Shown piece after piece: positions 7,863 to 14,881 of a stretch of 64,000 nt of DNA. The stretch's first letter is position 1. Each line of letters opens with the position of its first letter. The notes below the pieces were generated by a model. That model was not told the origin of the DNA, did no database searches, and saw only the letters and a program-made list of their open reading frames with translations. Both the position numbers and the translations under genes were made by a program. The stretch comes from OAS926 sp035503715 (GTDB lineage Bacteria; Pseudomonadota; Alphaproteobacteria; Rhizobiales; Rhizobiaceae). The stretch lies in NCBI GenBank assembly GCA_035503715.1, contig DATJTE010000007.1:1-64000 (forward strand), written 5' to 3'.

Positions 7863-8108
7863 GTCGGTGACCTTGGGTCGAAACACCCGGCGAATCCGGG
7901 CGAAGAGGAGGCTTCCACCCGGTACGCCCGCCCGCCGCGCCTTGCAAGGCGCTTGGCCGCTTCCCGCGCGCTGCGGCATTCGGTCCGCCGCTCTTTCACT
8001 TTTTCGGGCGTGACCTAACTTCCTGTTCGCGCCGGCCTCCGGCTTGACGCGCCGCGAGGCTTCTTTTAGGGCCCGTGCAATTCCCTCGCGTCCAAGGGCC
8101 TGTCCTCA

Positions 8109-8798
8109 ATGGAAATCTTTACCGCCGCCGGCTTTTCCGCGCTGCTTCAGGTCATCGCTATCGATCTCGTGCTTGCCGGCGACAATGCCATTGTCATCGG
8201 CCTCGCCGCCGCCGGTCTCCCGGCTGAGCAGCGCAAGCGCGCGATCCTGGTCGGCATCATTGCCGCGACGGTGCTCAGAATTGGTTTCGCCCTGATCACA
8301 CAGCAACTCCTGCAGGTTGGCCCGATCCTGCTGATCGGTGGTGGTCTCCTGCTGCTCTACGTCTGCTGGAAGATGTGGCGCGAACTCAGCACCACCCATG
8401 CGCAGGAGCACGAGGCGACCGAAGCGCTCTCGGAGACGGACCACGACAGTGACGGGAAGGTTGCCGGAAAGACGCCAACCAAGACCTTCGCGCAAGCCGC
8501 CTGGCAGATCGTCATCGCCGACGTGTCGATGTCGCTGGACAACGTGCTCGCCGTCGCCGGCGCGGCGATGGATCATCCGACCGTGCTCATCATCGGCCTT
8601 GCGCTGTCGATTGCCCTGATGGGCTTTGCGGCAAGCTTCATCGCCCGCCTGCTGCACAAATATCGCTGGATTGCCTATGTCGGCCTGATCGTCATCCTCT
8701 ACGTGGCGATCGAGATGACGCTGAAGGGCGCCTACGGCCAGTGGCCGGAGCAGCTTTCGTTCCTGAGCGGCTGGTTCGGTGCGCCAGGTTCGCATTGA
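8109..8798 (+). CDS. TerC family integral membrane protein (YjbE type)
   Basis: A 229-residue membrane protein with about seven segments. Both TerC signature blocks are present with their acidic residues inside the membrane: VIAIDLVLAGDNAIVIGLAA near residue 20 and VIADVSMSLDNVLAVAGAA near 140. The His/Glu/Asp-rich loop between them (HAQEHEATEALSETDHDSDG) may face the cytoplasm. TerC-like proteins are linked to metal, chiefly manganese, export and metalation of exported enzymes (family knowledge). rimO starts 3 bases after the stop, so the two are probably co-transcribed. Confidence 0.88.
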   Translation: MEIFTAAGFSALLQVIAIDLVLAGDNAIVIGLAAAGLPAEQRKRAILVGIIAATVLRIGFALITQQLLQVGPILLIGGGLLLLYVCWKMWRELSTTHAQEHEATEALSETDHDSDGKVAGKTPTKTFAQAAWQIVIADVSMSLDNVLAVAGAAMDHPTVLIIGLALSIALMGFAASFIARLLHKYRWIAYVGLIVILYVAIEMTLKGAYGQWPEQLSFLSGWFGAPGSH

Positions 8799-8801
8799 TC
8801 C

Positions 8802-10115
8802 ATGACCGCGCCGCGCGTCAGCTTCGTTAGCCTGGGCTGCCCCAAGGCGCTGGTCGATTCCGAGCGCATCCTGACCCGTCTGCGCGCCGAGGGCTATGAG
8901 ATCGCCCGCAAGCATGACGGCGCCGATCTCGTCGTCGTCAACACCTGCGGCTTCCTCGATTCCGCCCGCGACGAGTCGCTCGACGCGATCGGCACGGCGA
9001 TGAAAGAAAACGGCAAGGTCATCGTCACCGGCTGCATGGGCGCCACGCCTGAGCTGATCCGCGAGAAGCACCCCAACGTCCTCGCCATCACCGGGCCCCA
9101 GGCCTATGAGAGTGTCATGCGCGCTGTGCACGAGGCGGCTCCCCCGGCGCACGATCCGTTCGTCGACCTTTTGCCGCCACAGGGCGTAAAACTCACCCCG
9201 CGCCACTACGCCTATCTAAAGATTTCCGAGGGCTGTAACAATCGCTGCACCTTCTGCATCATCCCGTCGCTGCGCGGCGATCTTGTCTCCCGGCCCGCCG
9301 CCGACGTGCTGCGCGAAGCCGAGAAGCTGGCCAATGCGGGCGTCAAGGAACTTCTGGTTATCTCACAGGATACAAGCGCTTACGGGATCGACCTCAAATA
9401 TCAGACGAGTATCTGGAAGGACCGCGAGGTTCGCGCCAAATTCCTCGACCTGTCGCGCGAGCTCGGCGAACTCGGCATGTGGGTCCGCATGCATTACGTG
9501 TACCCTTACCCGCACGTCGCGGACGTCATCCCGCTGATGGTCGAGGGGAAAATCCTCCCCTATCTCGACATTCCGTTCCAGCACGCATCGCCCACCGTGC
9601 TGAAGAACATGCGCCGCCCCGCGCATGGCGAAAAGACGCTCGATCGGATCCGTCAGTGGCGCGACATCTGTCCTGACCTTGCCATCCGCTCGACCTTCAT
9701 CGTCGGCTTCCCCGGCGAGACCGACGAGGATTTCGAGATGCTGCTCGACTGGCTCGACGAGGCGAAGATCGATCGCGCCGGTTGCTTCCGCTACGAGCCG
9801 GTCGGTGGCGCGCGCTCGAACGATCTTGGCCTGCCCGAAGTGCCGAAAGAGGTCAAGGAACAGCGCTGGCATCGCTTCATGCAGCGCCAGCAGAAAGTGT
9901 CGGCATCGCAGTTGATGAAGAAGGTCGGCAAGCGCCTCCCCGTCATCATCGACGAGGCACATGGCGCCGCCGGCAAGGGCCGCACCCGGTACGACGCCCC
10001 CGAGATCGACGGCAATGTCCACATCCAGTCTCGCCGGCCGCTGCGCGTCGGCGACATCGTCACGGTGAAGATCGACCGCGCCGACGCCTACGACCTTTAC
10101 GGCGCGGCGAGCTGA
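8802..10115 (+). CDS. rimO: Ribosomal protein S12 (Asp89) methylthiotransferase RimO
   Basis: A 437-residue radical SAM enzyme that adds a methylthio group to the Asp88/89 residue of ribosomal protein S12. Order: UPF0004 domain with three cluster cysteines (SLGCPK, NTCGF, TGCMG), radical SAM motif CNNRCTFC near residue 148, and a C-terminal TRAM domain (RPLRVGDIVTVKIDRADAYDLYG). The PRHYAYLKISEGCNN and PSLRGDLVSR context is that of RimO and not MiaB. Length is standard. Its last 19 bases overlap the end of the convergent endonuclease gene. Confidence 0.96.
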   Translation: MTAPRVSFVSLGCPKALVDSERILTRLRAEGYEIARKHDGADLVVVNTCGFLDSARDESLDAIGTAMKENGKVIVTGCMGATPELIREKHPNVLAITGPQAYESVMRAVHEAAPPAHDPFVDLLPPQGVKLTPRHYAYLKISEGCNNRCTFCIIPSLRGDLVSRPAADVLREAEKLANAGVKELLVISQDTSAYGIDLKYQTSIWKDREVRAKFLDLSRELGELGMWVRMHYVYPYPHVADVIPLMVEGKILPYLDIPFQHASPTVLKNMRRPAHGEKTLDRIRQWRDICPDLAIRSTFIVGFPGETDEDFEMLLDWLDEAKIDRAGCFRYEPVGGARSNDLGLPEVPKEVKEQRWHRFMQRQQKVSASQLMKKVGKRLPVIIDEAHGAAGKGRTRYDAPEIDGNVHIQSRRPLRVGDIVTVKIDRADAYDLYGAAS

Positions 10116-10819
10116 AGAGCATCAGTGGACGCGCCGGGGGGACTGCTCGCGCAGTGTTCGTTCAACGGGCAGTCGCGACAGCGCGGGTGAGCGGGCCGGC
10201 ACAGCGTTTGGCCGAGCCGCTTCAGCATGACGTGGAGTTCGGTCAGATCGCGCGCCGACCAATCGGGTAAAAGGCTCATGACGGCTTCGAACGCTTGCCC
10301 GATATCCGCTTGCGGACCGACCAGATTGAATCGTCTAAGAATCCGCAGGATATGAGTGTCGACGACGAAGGCCGGCCGGCGTAGTGTACTGAAATTCAGC
10401 GTCGCCGCCGCTACCTTCGGACCAACGCCTGGTAGGCGCTGAAGCCAGATCAACGCTTCGCCGAGCGGCTTTGTGCCGAGAAAATCGAGCGACAGATCCG
10501 GGCACTGCCGCTCTACTGTCCTTAGCGCATCTCCGATCTGCCTCGCCTTGACATCGGCGAAGGTCACTTCCGCGATTTCAGCCTCGATCCTTGCATAGGG
10601 GGCATATGCGAGCGCGCGCCAGGCGGGATAGGCTGCGACAAGCCGGTCGTAGGTGCGCCACGACACTTCATCCCTCGTCCGGCTGCCGATCATTGCCCGC
10701 ACCAGTTGCCCGGTCGGGGTCAGCCGACGCACGTCGCCGACGCGGCCGAAACACCCTTTCAGCCGATCGCGCATGGTCCGAAGCTCAGCGGCAGCACCAA
10801 AATCGAAGGTGGATTGCAT
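10097..10819 (-). CDS. Endonuclease III-like HhH-GPD DNA glycosylase with Fe-S cluster
   Basis: A 240-residue base-excision repair glycosylase of the endonuclease III superfamily. The helix-hairpin-helix LPGVGPKVAAATLNF carries the catalytic Lys, and the Asp is in FVVDTHILR about 20 residues later. A C-terminal 4Fe-4S loop has C-X6-C-X2-C-X5-C spacing (CRPAHPRCRDCPLNEHC). So all catalytic and cluster residues are present. It differs from classical Nth in its N-terminal region, so it may be a second paralogue with different lesion preference. The ends of this gene and rimO overlap by 19 bases. Confidence 0.85.
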   Translation of the reverse strand: MQSTFDFGAAAELRTMRDRLKGCFGRVGDVRRLTPTGQLVRAMIGSRTRDEVSWRTYDRLVAAYPAWRALAYAPYARIEAEIAEVTFADVKARQIGDALRTVERQCPDLSLDFLGTKPLGEALIWLQRLPGVGPKVAAATLNFSTLRRPAFVVDTHILRILRRFNLVGPQADIGQAFEAVMSLLPDWSARDLTELHVMLKRLGQTLCRPAHPRCRDCPLNEHCASSPPGASTDALQLAAP

Positions 10820-10854
10820 GGGTGATGCTAGAACAAATAGGGAACATAGGCAAC

Positions 10855-10884
10855 AACAAAAAAGCCGCTGAACACAGCGGCCTT
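10855..10884 (-). terminator. Terminator after tig
   Basis: GCCGCTG (10864-10870) and CAGCGGC (10875-10881) pair around AACA. On the minus strand the stem is followed by seven T residues. It lies about 25 bases beyond the tig stop. Confidence 0.82.
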
Positions 10885-10904
10885 TCTGTTTGAGTTCGGA
10901 ATTC

Positions 10905-12302
10905 TTACTCGGCGTCTGCTGCCTTTTTCTTCTTGGCCTTCTTCTCGGGCTTGGCCTCTTCGGCCTCGCTGTCGTCGGCCATCAACTCGTCCTTGCTCAC
11001 CTTCTTGTCGGTGACGGAGATCTGAGTCAGCAGATGGTCGACGACCTTTTCCTCGAACAGCGGCGCGCGCAGCGTGGTGAGCGCATTGGCATTGTTGCGG
11101 TACATGTCAAAGACCTGCTGCTGCTGGTCGGCCGGATAGCGGCGCACCAGGTCGAACAGCGCGCGCTGCATCTCCTCGTCGGTGACCTTCACGCCGGCCT
11201 TTTCGCCGATCTCGGCCAGCACCAGGCCGAGGCGGACGCGGCGCTCGGCGAGCCGCTGATACTCGGTGCGTGCCTCGTCCTCGGTGGTCTCCTCGTCCGC
11301 AAAGGTGCGGCCGGCAGCTTCGAGGTCGCGGTTCACCTGGTTCCAGATGTTGTTGAACTCCACGTCGACCAGCCGCGACGGCGCTTCGAACTTGTAGCTG
11401 CTGTCGAGCGCATCGAGCAGTTCGCGCTTTACCTTCTGGCGCGTCACCTGGCCATACTGGCTCTCGACCTGGCCCTTCACGATCTCGCGCAGCTTCTCGA
11501 GCGATTCCAGTCCGAGAGTCTTCGCCGTTTCGTCATTGATTTCGAGCGGGCCGGGAGCGGCGACTTCCTTGACGGTCACGTCGAAGGTCGCTTCCTTGCC
11601 AGCAAGATGCGGCGCGGAATAGTTCTCCGGGAAGGTAACAGTGATCTTCTTCTCGTCGCCGGCCTTGGTTCCGACGAGCTGATCCTCGAAGCCCGGGATG
11701 AACTCTTTCGAGCCCAGCACCAGCGGCTGGTCCTTGCCGGCGCCGCCGTCGAACGCGACGTCGTTGATCCTGCCGACATAGTCGATCGTCACGCGATCGC
11801 CATCGGCGGCCTTGCCGTCCTTCGGCTCGTAGGAGCGCGAGGATTCGGCGACGCGCTTCACCTGCTGCTCGATCTCGTCGTCGGTGACGTCATAGACCTG
11901 GCGCGTCACTTTGAGGTCAGCGAAATCCTTGATCGCGATGTCCGGGATGACCTCATAGGCCAGTTCGAACTCGAAATCGGCGTTGCCGGCGAGGATTTTC
12001 TCGGCTTCCTTCTCGTCCTCCGTCATCTTGACGTCAGGCTGCGTCGCAGCCTTCTCGCCGCGGTCGGAGAGGATCGAACGGGTGTCGTTCAGGATCTCGT
12101 TCACGACCTCGGCCATGAACGACTTGCCGTACATCTTCTTCAGATGCTGCATCGGCACCTTGCCGGGGCGGAATCCCTTGATGCGGACCTTGTCCTTGGC
12201 GTCGGTCAGCCGCGCCATGAGCTTGGCTTCCATGTCCTGAGCCGGCACGGTCACCTTGATCTCGCGCTTCAGGCCGGAATTCAGCGTTTCGGTTACCTGC
12301 AT
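10905..12302 (-). CDS. tig: Trigger factor
   Basis: A 465-residue ribosome-bound chaperone and peptidyl-prolyl isomerase that meets nascent chains. The ribosome-docking signature is IKGFRPGKVPMQHLKKMYG near residue 40. The FKBP domain follows (GDRVTIDYVGRINDVAFDGG, LVLGSKEFIPGFEDQLVG, ENYSAPHLAGKEATFDVTVKEV), then the helical C-terminal arm. The extreme C-terminus is an acidic stretch followed by a Lys/Ala run. MQVTETL at 12302 is the standard start; an in-frame extension upstream to 12347 is unlikely to be translated. Confidence 0.97.
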   Translation of the reverse strand: MQVTETLNSGLKREIKVTVPAQDMEAKLMARLTDAKDKVRIKGFRPGKVPMQHLKKMYGKSFMAEVVNEILNDTRSILSDRGEKAATQPDVKMTEDEKEAEKILAGNADFEFELAYEVIPDIAIKDFADLKVTRQVYDVTDDEIEQQVKRVAESSRSYEPKDGKAADGDRVTIDYVGRINDVAFDGGAGKDQPLVLGSKEFIPGFEDQLVGTKAGDEKKITVTFPENYSAPHLAGKEATFDVTVKEVAAPGPLEINDETAKTLGLESLEKLREIVKGQVESQYGQVTRQKVKRELLDALDSSYKFEAPSRLVDVEFNNIWNQVNRDLEAAGRTFADEETTEDEARTEYQRLAERRVRLGLVLAEIGEKAGVKVTDEEMQRALFDLVRRYPADQQQQVFDMYRNNANALTTLRAPLFEEKVVDHLLTQISVTDKKVSKDELMADDSEAEEAKPEKKAKKKKAADAE

Positions 12303-12387
12303 CGTCAAACCTTTGTTCTTAGGGGTGCCGTATCCAAACGGCCCCAAACCGTTGAGCCTGCCGGATTTTTCGCGCCGGGAGAGCCTT

Positions 12388-12472
12388 TGGTGCGGGTGGA
12401 GGGACTTGAACCCCCACGGCTTGCGCCACAGGAACCTAAATCCTGCGTGTCTACCAGTTCCACCACACCCGC
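12388..12472 (-). tRNA. tRNA-Leu (anticodon UAG)
   Basis: A class II tRNA of 85 bases counting an encoded CCA end (12388-12390). The acceptor GCGGGTG pairs with CACCCGC, the anticodon stem CAGGA/TCCTG encloses TTTAGGT, giving anticodon TAG, the long variable arm TGGCGCAAGCC is present and the T-arm has GGTTCAAGTCC. It reads CUN leucine codons. Confidence 0.97.
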
Positions 12473-12504
12473 TTCGGAGCTTTCCGGCCCGCGAAGCGCG
12501 AGGT

Positions 12505-12532
12505 TCTATATCATCAGCCCATGACCGTTCAA
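12505..12532 (-). promoter_or_regulatory. Promoter of tRNA-Leu
   Basis: On the minus strand TTGAAC (12527-12532) and TATAGA (12505-12510) are spaced by 16 bases, ending about 32 bases before the tRNA 5' end, which fits sigma-70 initiation just upstream of the gene. Confidence 0.6.
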
Positions 12533-12597
12533 ACTAAATTTGGGCCGGAATCGCGTGTTTTTTGAGCCTGCTGCGAAGGCTCGAAAAGCCAGCAAAA

Positions 12598-13185
12598 TCA
12601 GTAAATCGGCTCGTCATAGAGCTTTTTGTCGCCGTCCATCAGCGCCTTGATCTGCGCTGTTCCTTCGTCGTCGACGGCAGCTAGAATGCGGAACGCCCGT
12701 GCTTCGTCGCGCATGCCCTGCTCGATCGCCAGCCCCTCGCCCTCCGGCACATAATAGCGCTCGATCCCATAGTCGGCGGAGATCGACGTATCCGGCCCAA
12801 GGTTCCAGCCCTCGCGCACGAGCCCGCGGATGACCGCCTCGTCCGGCGAACCCGGCGTGGCGGGTTTGGCGAACGAAGCGGATTGGAGCGTCCACAGACC
12901 GTCCGGCTGCCTTTTCAAGAGCACGTAGATCGGTCCCTCCTCCGATGTTTCCCGGCCGTTGATGTCTGTGATCGAGTTCGTCGGAACGGAGGAGATGGTA
13001 TAGCCCAGCCGCACATAGTCGCCCCGCAGCAGGTCCCGGGGATCGACCGGTGCAGTCTCGAGCGTGATCTCCTTGCCGTTCTGCAGGATCGCCGCGCGTC
13101 CGATGATCGTCCAGCTCAGGAAGCCGATCTGAAGAAGCGCAACGGCAAGCGCGGCGGCAAGCAGTCTCCAGCCGGTCATCATCAT
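12598..13185 (-). CDS. GDYXXLXY domain membrane-anchored protein
   Basis: A 195-residue protein with one N-terminal membrane segment (LLAAALAVALLQIGFLSWTI) and a periplasmic remainder. It contains PVDPRDLLRGDYVRLGY, the defining GDYXXLXY motif of this uncharacterised family. It overlaps the upstream DUF2157 gene by 4 bases (ATGA), and three ATG codons occur in tandem at the start with AAGGAG 8 bases upstream. Members of this family are regularly encoded beside DUF2157 proteins, so the two probably act together. No biochemical role is known to me. Confidence 0.85.
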   Translation of the reverse strand: MMMTGWRLLAAALAVALLQIGFLSWTIIGRAAILQNGKEITLETAPVDPRDLLRGDYVRLGYTISSVPTNSITDINGRETSEEGPIYVLLKRQPDGLWTLQSASFAKPATPGSPDEAVIRGLVREGWNLGPDTSISADYGIERYYVPEGEGLAIEQGMRDEARAFRILAAVDDEGTAQIKALMDGDKKLYDEPIY

Positions 13186-14291
13186 GCCGAGGCTCCTTCA
13201 ATGGCGGGCGCGTTCATGCGTTTTTCGATGCGGATGATGAAGAAGGCGACGAGCCCGAGCGCTACGCCCGCGGTCAGGAAGAGCCCGGCCGTGCCGAGCA
13301 TCGAGCCCGCCAGGATAACGTAGACGATGACCAGCTCGAGCGTGAAGCCAAGATAGGCGATCCAGCGGAAACCCCGGCTTTCGCGGCCGGCCAGGAGCAG
13401 CGCCCCGACGATGCCCGCGATGATGACAACCGCGCTGATTGCGAACGCGGCCGTATCGTCGGTGAGCCACACCTGCAGGATCGGCATGCCGGTCAGGAAG
13501 CCGATCAGGCAGTGCACTGGGAAACGCCCGTCGAGCTGGACCAAGCGCTCCACCGGTCCCGGGAAATAGACCGCGAGCGCGAACAGCGCAGCCGAAACGA
13601 CTGCAAGCGCCAGTGCGATATTGAGTAGGTCGTAATCGAAGGACAGGAGCACAACGAAAAAGACGAGCGACAGGAGGATCAGATGCCGTGCCGCGTTGCT
13701 TCCGGTCCAGAGCGAGACCGCCCAGAGCGCGGCCATGAGCAGCGGATAGGAGAGCGGGACCTCCTTGTTGCTCCAGATGTCGAAGCCGGCAAAAAAGAGC
13801 CATGCGATGCCGAGCCCGACGGCGCTGACGGTCAGCGGCCCCGACTGTAGCGCCGCCGCGGCCAGACCCGTCGCGATGCTCCAGACAAGGATCACCGCCG
13901 TTTCGTCGCCGGAGAGATGGTACATCTGGCCGATCAGGGCGATCGCCCCGCCAAACGTCGCCGCGGCGACGATCCAGACCGCCTCGGCGATACCGGGATG
14001 GCCGGTGTTCTTCAGCACCGCGCCGCCGACATAACCGCCGAGCATGATGGCAAAAAGCGCAAAAACCCTGACCAGCCGCGGAATGGCCTCCCAGTTCGCG
14101 GCGATGAGCACCAGGATTGCCGCGGCGAGCAGCAGAGCGGCCATGATGGCCAGCACATTGCCGAAACTCAGTGACCGGCGTTCGTGCTGCTCGACGTCCC
14201 TGGCGATCTTGTCGCCCGCAATCTGGTCAATAAAGCCCTGTTCGACCCAGCGCGCGACGTCCTTCTTCACGCGCGACGAATATGACGCCAT
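13182..14291 (-). CDS. DUF2157 multi-pass membrane protein
   Basis: A 369-residue protein with a charged N-terminal part of about 45 residues (RVKKDVARWVEQGFIDQIAGDKIARDV) followed by roughly ten membrane segments, the DUF2157 layout. The short segment ANWEAIPRLVRVFALFAIML is characteristic. Start at MASYSSR (14291) gives the family length; an extension to 14333 is rich in Arg and implausible. It is the first gene of the pair with the GDYXXLXY protein. Function unknown; a transport or envelope sensing role is only a guess from topology. Confidence 0.8.
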   Translation of the reverse strand: MASYSSRVKKDVARWVEQGFIDQIAGDKIARDVEQHERRSLSFGNVLAIMAALLLAAAILVLIAANWEAIPRLVRVFALFAIMLGGYVGGAVLKNTGHPGIAEAVWIVAAATFGGAIALIGQMYHLSGDETAVILVWSIATGLAAAALQSGPLTVSAVGLGIAWLFFAGFDIWSNKEVPLSYPLLMAALWAVSLWTGSNAARHLILLSLVFFVVLLSFDYDLLNIALALAVVSAALFALAVYFPGPVERLVQLDGRFPVHCLIGFLTGMPILQVWLTDDTAAFAISAVVIIAGIVGALLLAGRESRGFRWIAYLGFTLELVIVYVILAGSMLGTAGLFLTAGVALGLVAFFIIRIEKRMNAPAIEGASA

Positions 14292-14428
14292 TTCCGCCCT
14301 CCGACGCCCTGAAGCATTCCTTGCCCAAAGCACAATCCCGAAGCGTCGACTCGCTTCAAGTCATTGACCTTACGGTATTTTTGATTCGACGGCGAATCTG
14401 TGACGCAAGTATGAATCGGCGTTAATGT

Positions 14429-14440
14429 TGCAATGCACAA
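14429..14440. promoter_or_regulatory. PhaR-like motif upstream of the DUF1127/small RNA locus
   Basis: TGCAATGCACAA matches the recalled PhaR consensus TGCRNYGCASMA in every position and is identical to the core of the phasin operator. It overlaps an inverted repeat GCAATGC (14430-14436)/GCATTGC (14444-14450). Confidence 0.55.
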
Positions 14441-14468
14441 TTTGCATTGCTGCTATGCAGCGAAAGCG

Positions 14469-14497
14469 CTTTAAATCGGATCAAACGCCACCTATCT
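14469..14497 (+). promoter_or_regulatory. Candidate promoter of the DUF1127/small RNA operon
   Basis: CTTTAA (14469-14474) and CTATCT (14492-14497) are separated by 17 bases, somewhat like the RpoH-type promoters reported for homologous loci. It sits about 50 bases before the DUF1127 start and just downstream of the PhaR-like motif. Alternative promoters are possible. Confidence 0.35.
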
Positions 14498-14549
14498 TCG
14501 CCCCGTACCGAAGAGAAACACACAGACAGAACTGAAGACGAGAAATACC

Positions 14550-14690
14550 ATGAACTTGATCCGCAACTATCGCAACTGGCGCCGCTACCGGGAGACCGTG
14601 TCCGAGCTGAGCCGCCTGTCCAACCGCGAACTCACCGACCTTGGCATCAGCCGCGGCGACATCCCGTTCGTCGCCCGCAAGTCGATCTAA
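14550..14690 (+). CDS. Small DUF1127 protein
   Basis: A 46-residue Arg-rich protein, MNLIRNYRNWRRYRETVSEL and so on, ending RGDIPFVARKSI. The segment LSRLSNRELTDLGISRGDIP is the DUF1127 (YjiS-like) core. DUF1127 proteins are small basic regulators; some bind RNA, and others have been tied to phosphate and stress responses (family knowledge). The gene lies directly before three CCTCCTCCC hairpins, the same order as ccaF1 and the CcsR RNAs of Rhodobacter. Its Shine-Dalgarno sequence is weak (GACGAG). A PhaR-like motif and a candidate promoter precede it. Confidence 0.88.
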   Translation: MNLIRNYRNWRRYRETVSELSRLSNRELTDLGISRGDIPFVARKSI

Positions 14691-14702
14691 TTCGAATTTC
14701 GT

Positions 14703-14728
14703 CGGAGCCTACCTCCTCCCAGGCTCCG
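14703..14728 (+). ncRNA. CcsR/cuckoo-like small RNA hairpin 1
   Basis: CGGAGCCT and AGGCTCCG form an 8-base-pair stem around a loop ACCTCCTCCC. The loop is complementary to a Shine-Dalgarno sequence. It starts 13 bases after the DUF1127 stop. Confidence 0.75.
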
Positions 14729-14736
14729 GCGGATAA

Positions 14737-14768
14737 GGTCGGCAACCACCTCCTCCCGATTGCCGACC
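14737..14768 (+). ncRNA. CcsR/cuckoo-like small RNA hairpin 2
   Basis: GGTCGGCAA and TTGCCGACC form a perfect 9-base-pair stem around a 14-base loop that contains CCTCCTCCC at 14749-14757. The stem sequence is unrelated to its neighbours while the loop motif is identical, the hallmark of this RNA group. Confidence 0.78.
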
Positions 14769-14777
14769 ACCAAAACG

Positions 14778-14818
14778 ACACCCGCCGGATCCTCCTCCCC
14801 CGGCGGGTGTTGTCTTTT
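14778..14818 (+). ncRNA. CcsR/cuckoo-like small RNA hairpin 3 and terminator
   Basis: ACACCCGCCGG and CCGGCGGGTGT form a perfect 11-base-pair stem with the loop ATCCTCCTCCC. TGTCTTTT follows, so this hairpin also acts as the Rho-independent terminator of the DUF1127-RNA transcript. Confidence 0.8.
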
Positions 14819-14881
14819 CTGGCTACCCCTTCGCCAGTCCCCGCGATTGCTTTTGGCCGGTTGACAGCCTATTCGCACGCC

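Noticed and set aside
7980..8108. Manganese (yybP-ykoY) riboswitch upstream of the TerC gene
   Set aside because: The family often has one, but I could not find its conserved internal loops in these 129 bases.
10890..12524. 544-codon plus-strand frame opposite trigger factor and tRNA-Leu
   Set aside because: Shadow of tig; it would also run through the tRNA.
12555..12582. Terminator hairpin GAGCCT/AGGCTC with T-run downstream of the GDYXXLXY gene
   Set aside because: The T-run lies on the wrong side for both strands.
14447..14881. In-frame N-terminal extension of trmFO
   Set aside because: It runs through the DUF1127 gene and the three hairpins in another frame, and known TrmFO proteins start at MAHKPIHV-like sequences.
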